Both the position numbers and the translations under genes were made by a program. Shown one piece after another: positions 5,250 to 5,481 of a DNA stretch of 5,481 bases (within the stretch, counting starts at the first letter, position 1; each line of letters opens with the position of its first letter). Source of the DNA: Desulfobacteraceae bacterium (GTDB lineage Bacteria; Desulfobacterota; Desulfobacteria; Desulfobacterales; Desulfobacteraceae); the NCBI GenBank assembly GCA_022712835.1, contig JAFLJU010000612.1, positions 1-5,481 on the forward strand, in the 5' to 3' direction. The notes beneath the pieces are model-generated. The model saw only the letters and a list, made by a program, of their open reading frames with translations, searched no databases and was not told the origin of the DNA.

Positions 5250-5481
5250 TGAAACTTACTAATTTAATTGAAAAAAAATATGACCTGGTCATTGTTGGCG
5301 GCGGGGTAACCGGTGCTGGTGTTTTTCATGAAGCACTTCAACGCGGGCTTTCCCCATTGCTGGTGGAAGCCAATGATTTTGCCTGGGGTACCTCAAGCCG
5401 CTCCTCTAAAATGGTGCACGGAGGGCTGCGTTATCTCAAGGAGGGAAAATTTTTATTAACCCGGGCTGCGGTCATGGAACG
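5249..5481 (+). CDS. glpD: FAD-dependent glycerol-3-phosphate dehydrogenase GlpD (N-terminal part, cut by window edge)
   Basis: N-terminal 77 codons of a membrane-associated flavoprotein that, in this family, oxidises sn-glycerol 3-phosphate to dihydroxyacetone phosphate and passes electrons to quinone. Seen: the FAD ADP-binding beta-alpha-beta element [13 protein letters not shown] (12-24), the acidic residue ending strand 2 in LLVEAND (37-43), and [17 protein letters not shown] (47-63). This last block fits GlpD (SSK..HGGLRYL) rather than anaerobic GlpA, which has a different sequence there. Full-length relatives have about 500 or more residues, so most of the gene is outside the window. 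It shares one base with the fadR stop and has its own Shine-Dalgarno. Co-transcription with fadR suggests control by fatty acyl or phospholipid status rather than by the usual GlpR. Confidence 0.94.
   Translation, partial: MKLTNLIEKKYDLVIVGGGVTGAGVFHEALQRGLSPLLVEANDFAWGTSSRSSKMVHGGLRYLKEGKFLLTRAAVME

Overview
This 5.5 kb window looks like a chromosomal segment of a Gram-negative, respiring bacterium. A member of the Desulfobacterota or a related anaerobic proteobacterial group would fit, but nothing here is diagnostic of a taxon. It holds seven protein-coding genes in two divergent blocks. No rRNA, tRNA, CRISPR array or insertion sequence was seen.

Left block (minus strand, 2861 down to 1): a canonical TRAP transporter operon in the order dctP, dctQ, dctM. 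It encodes a periplasmic solute-binding protein, a small four-helix membrane subunit and a large membrane permease. The genes are separated by 1 and 2 nt, so they are almost certainly co-transcribed. dctM runs off the left edge after 428 codons and probably lacks only its last few residues. The substrate cannot be read from the sequence; the conserved binding residues (Arg157, Arg178, Asn218) point to an organic acid.

Middle (2862-3131): a 270-bp AT-rich divergent spacer with a candidate dctP promoter, an inverted repeat just upstream of it, a candidate truA promoter, and a small GC-rich dyad just before the truA ribosome binding site.

Right block (plus strand, 3132 to the edge): truA (tRNA pseudouridine synthase) is joined by a TAATG overlap to a short SpoU/TrmH-family RNA 2'-O-methyltransferase. 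That methyltransferase resembles the catalytic domain of eukaryotic Trm3/TARBP1. Both are tRNA-modification genes, and line-by-line GC counts suggest they are AT-richer than the genes around them. A 109-bp gap with a sigma70-like promoter follows. Then comes a FadR-type GntR regulator, joined by a TGATG overlap to the start of glpD (FAD-dependent glycerol-3-phosphate dehydrogenase), which is cut by the right edge.

The most interesting point is the fadR-glpD pair. The regulator keeps nearly every DNA-contacting residue of E. coli FadR. A 17-bp sequence overlapping the -10 box of its own promoter matches the E. coli FadR operator at 12 of 16 defined positions. Two acyl-CoA-contacting residues differ. 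This suggests an autoregulated fadR-glpD operon linking fatty acyl status to glycerol-3-phosphate oxidation. Second in interest are the divergent truA active-site motif and the Trm3/TARBP1-like methyltransferase beside it.
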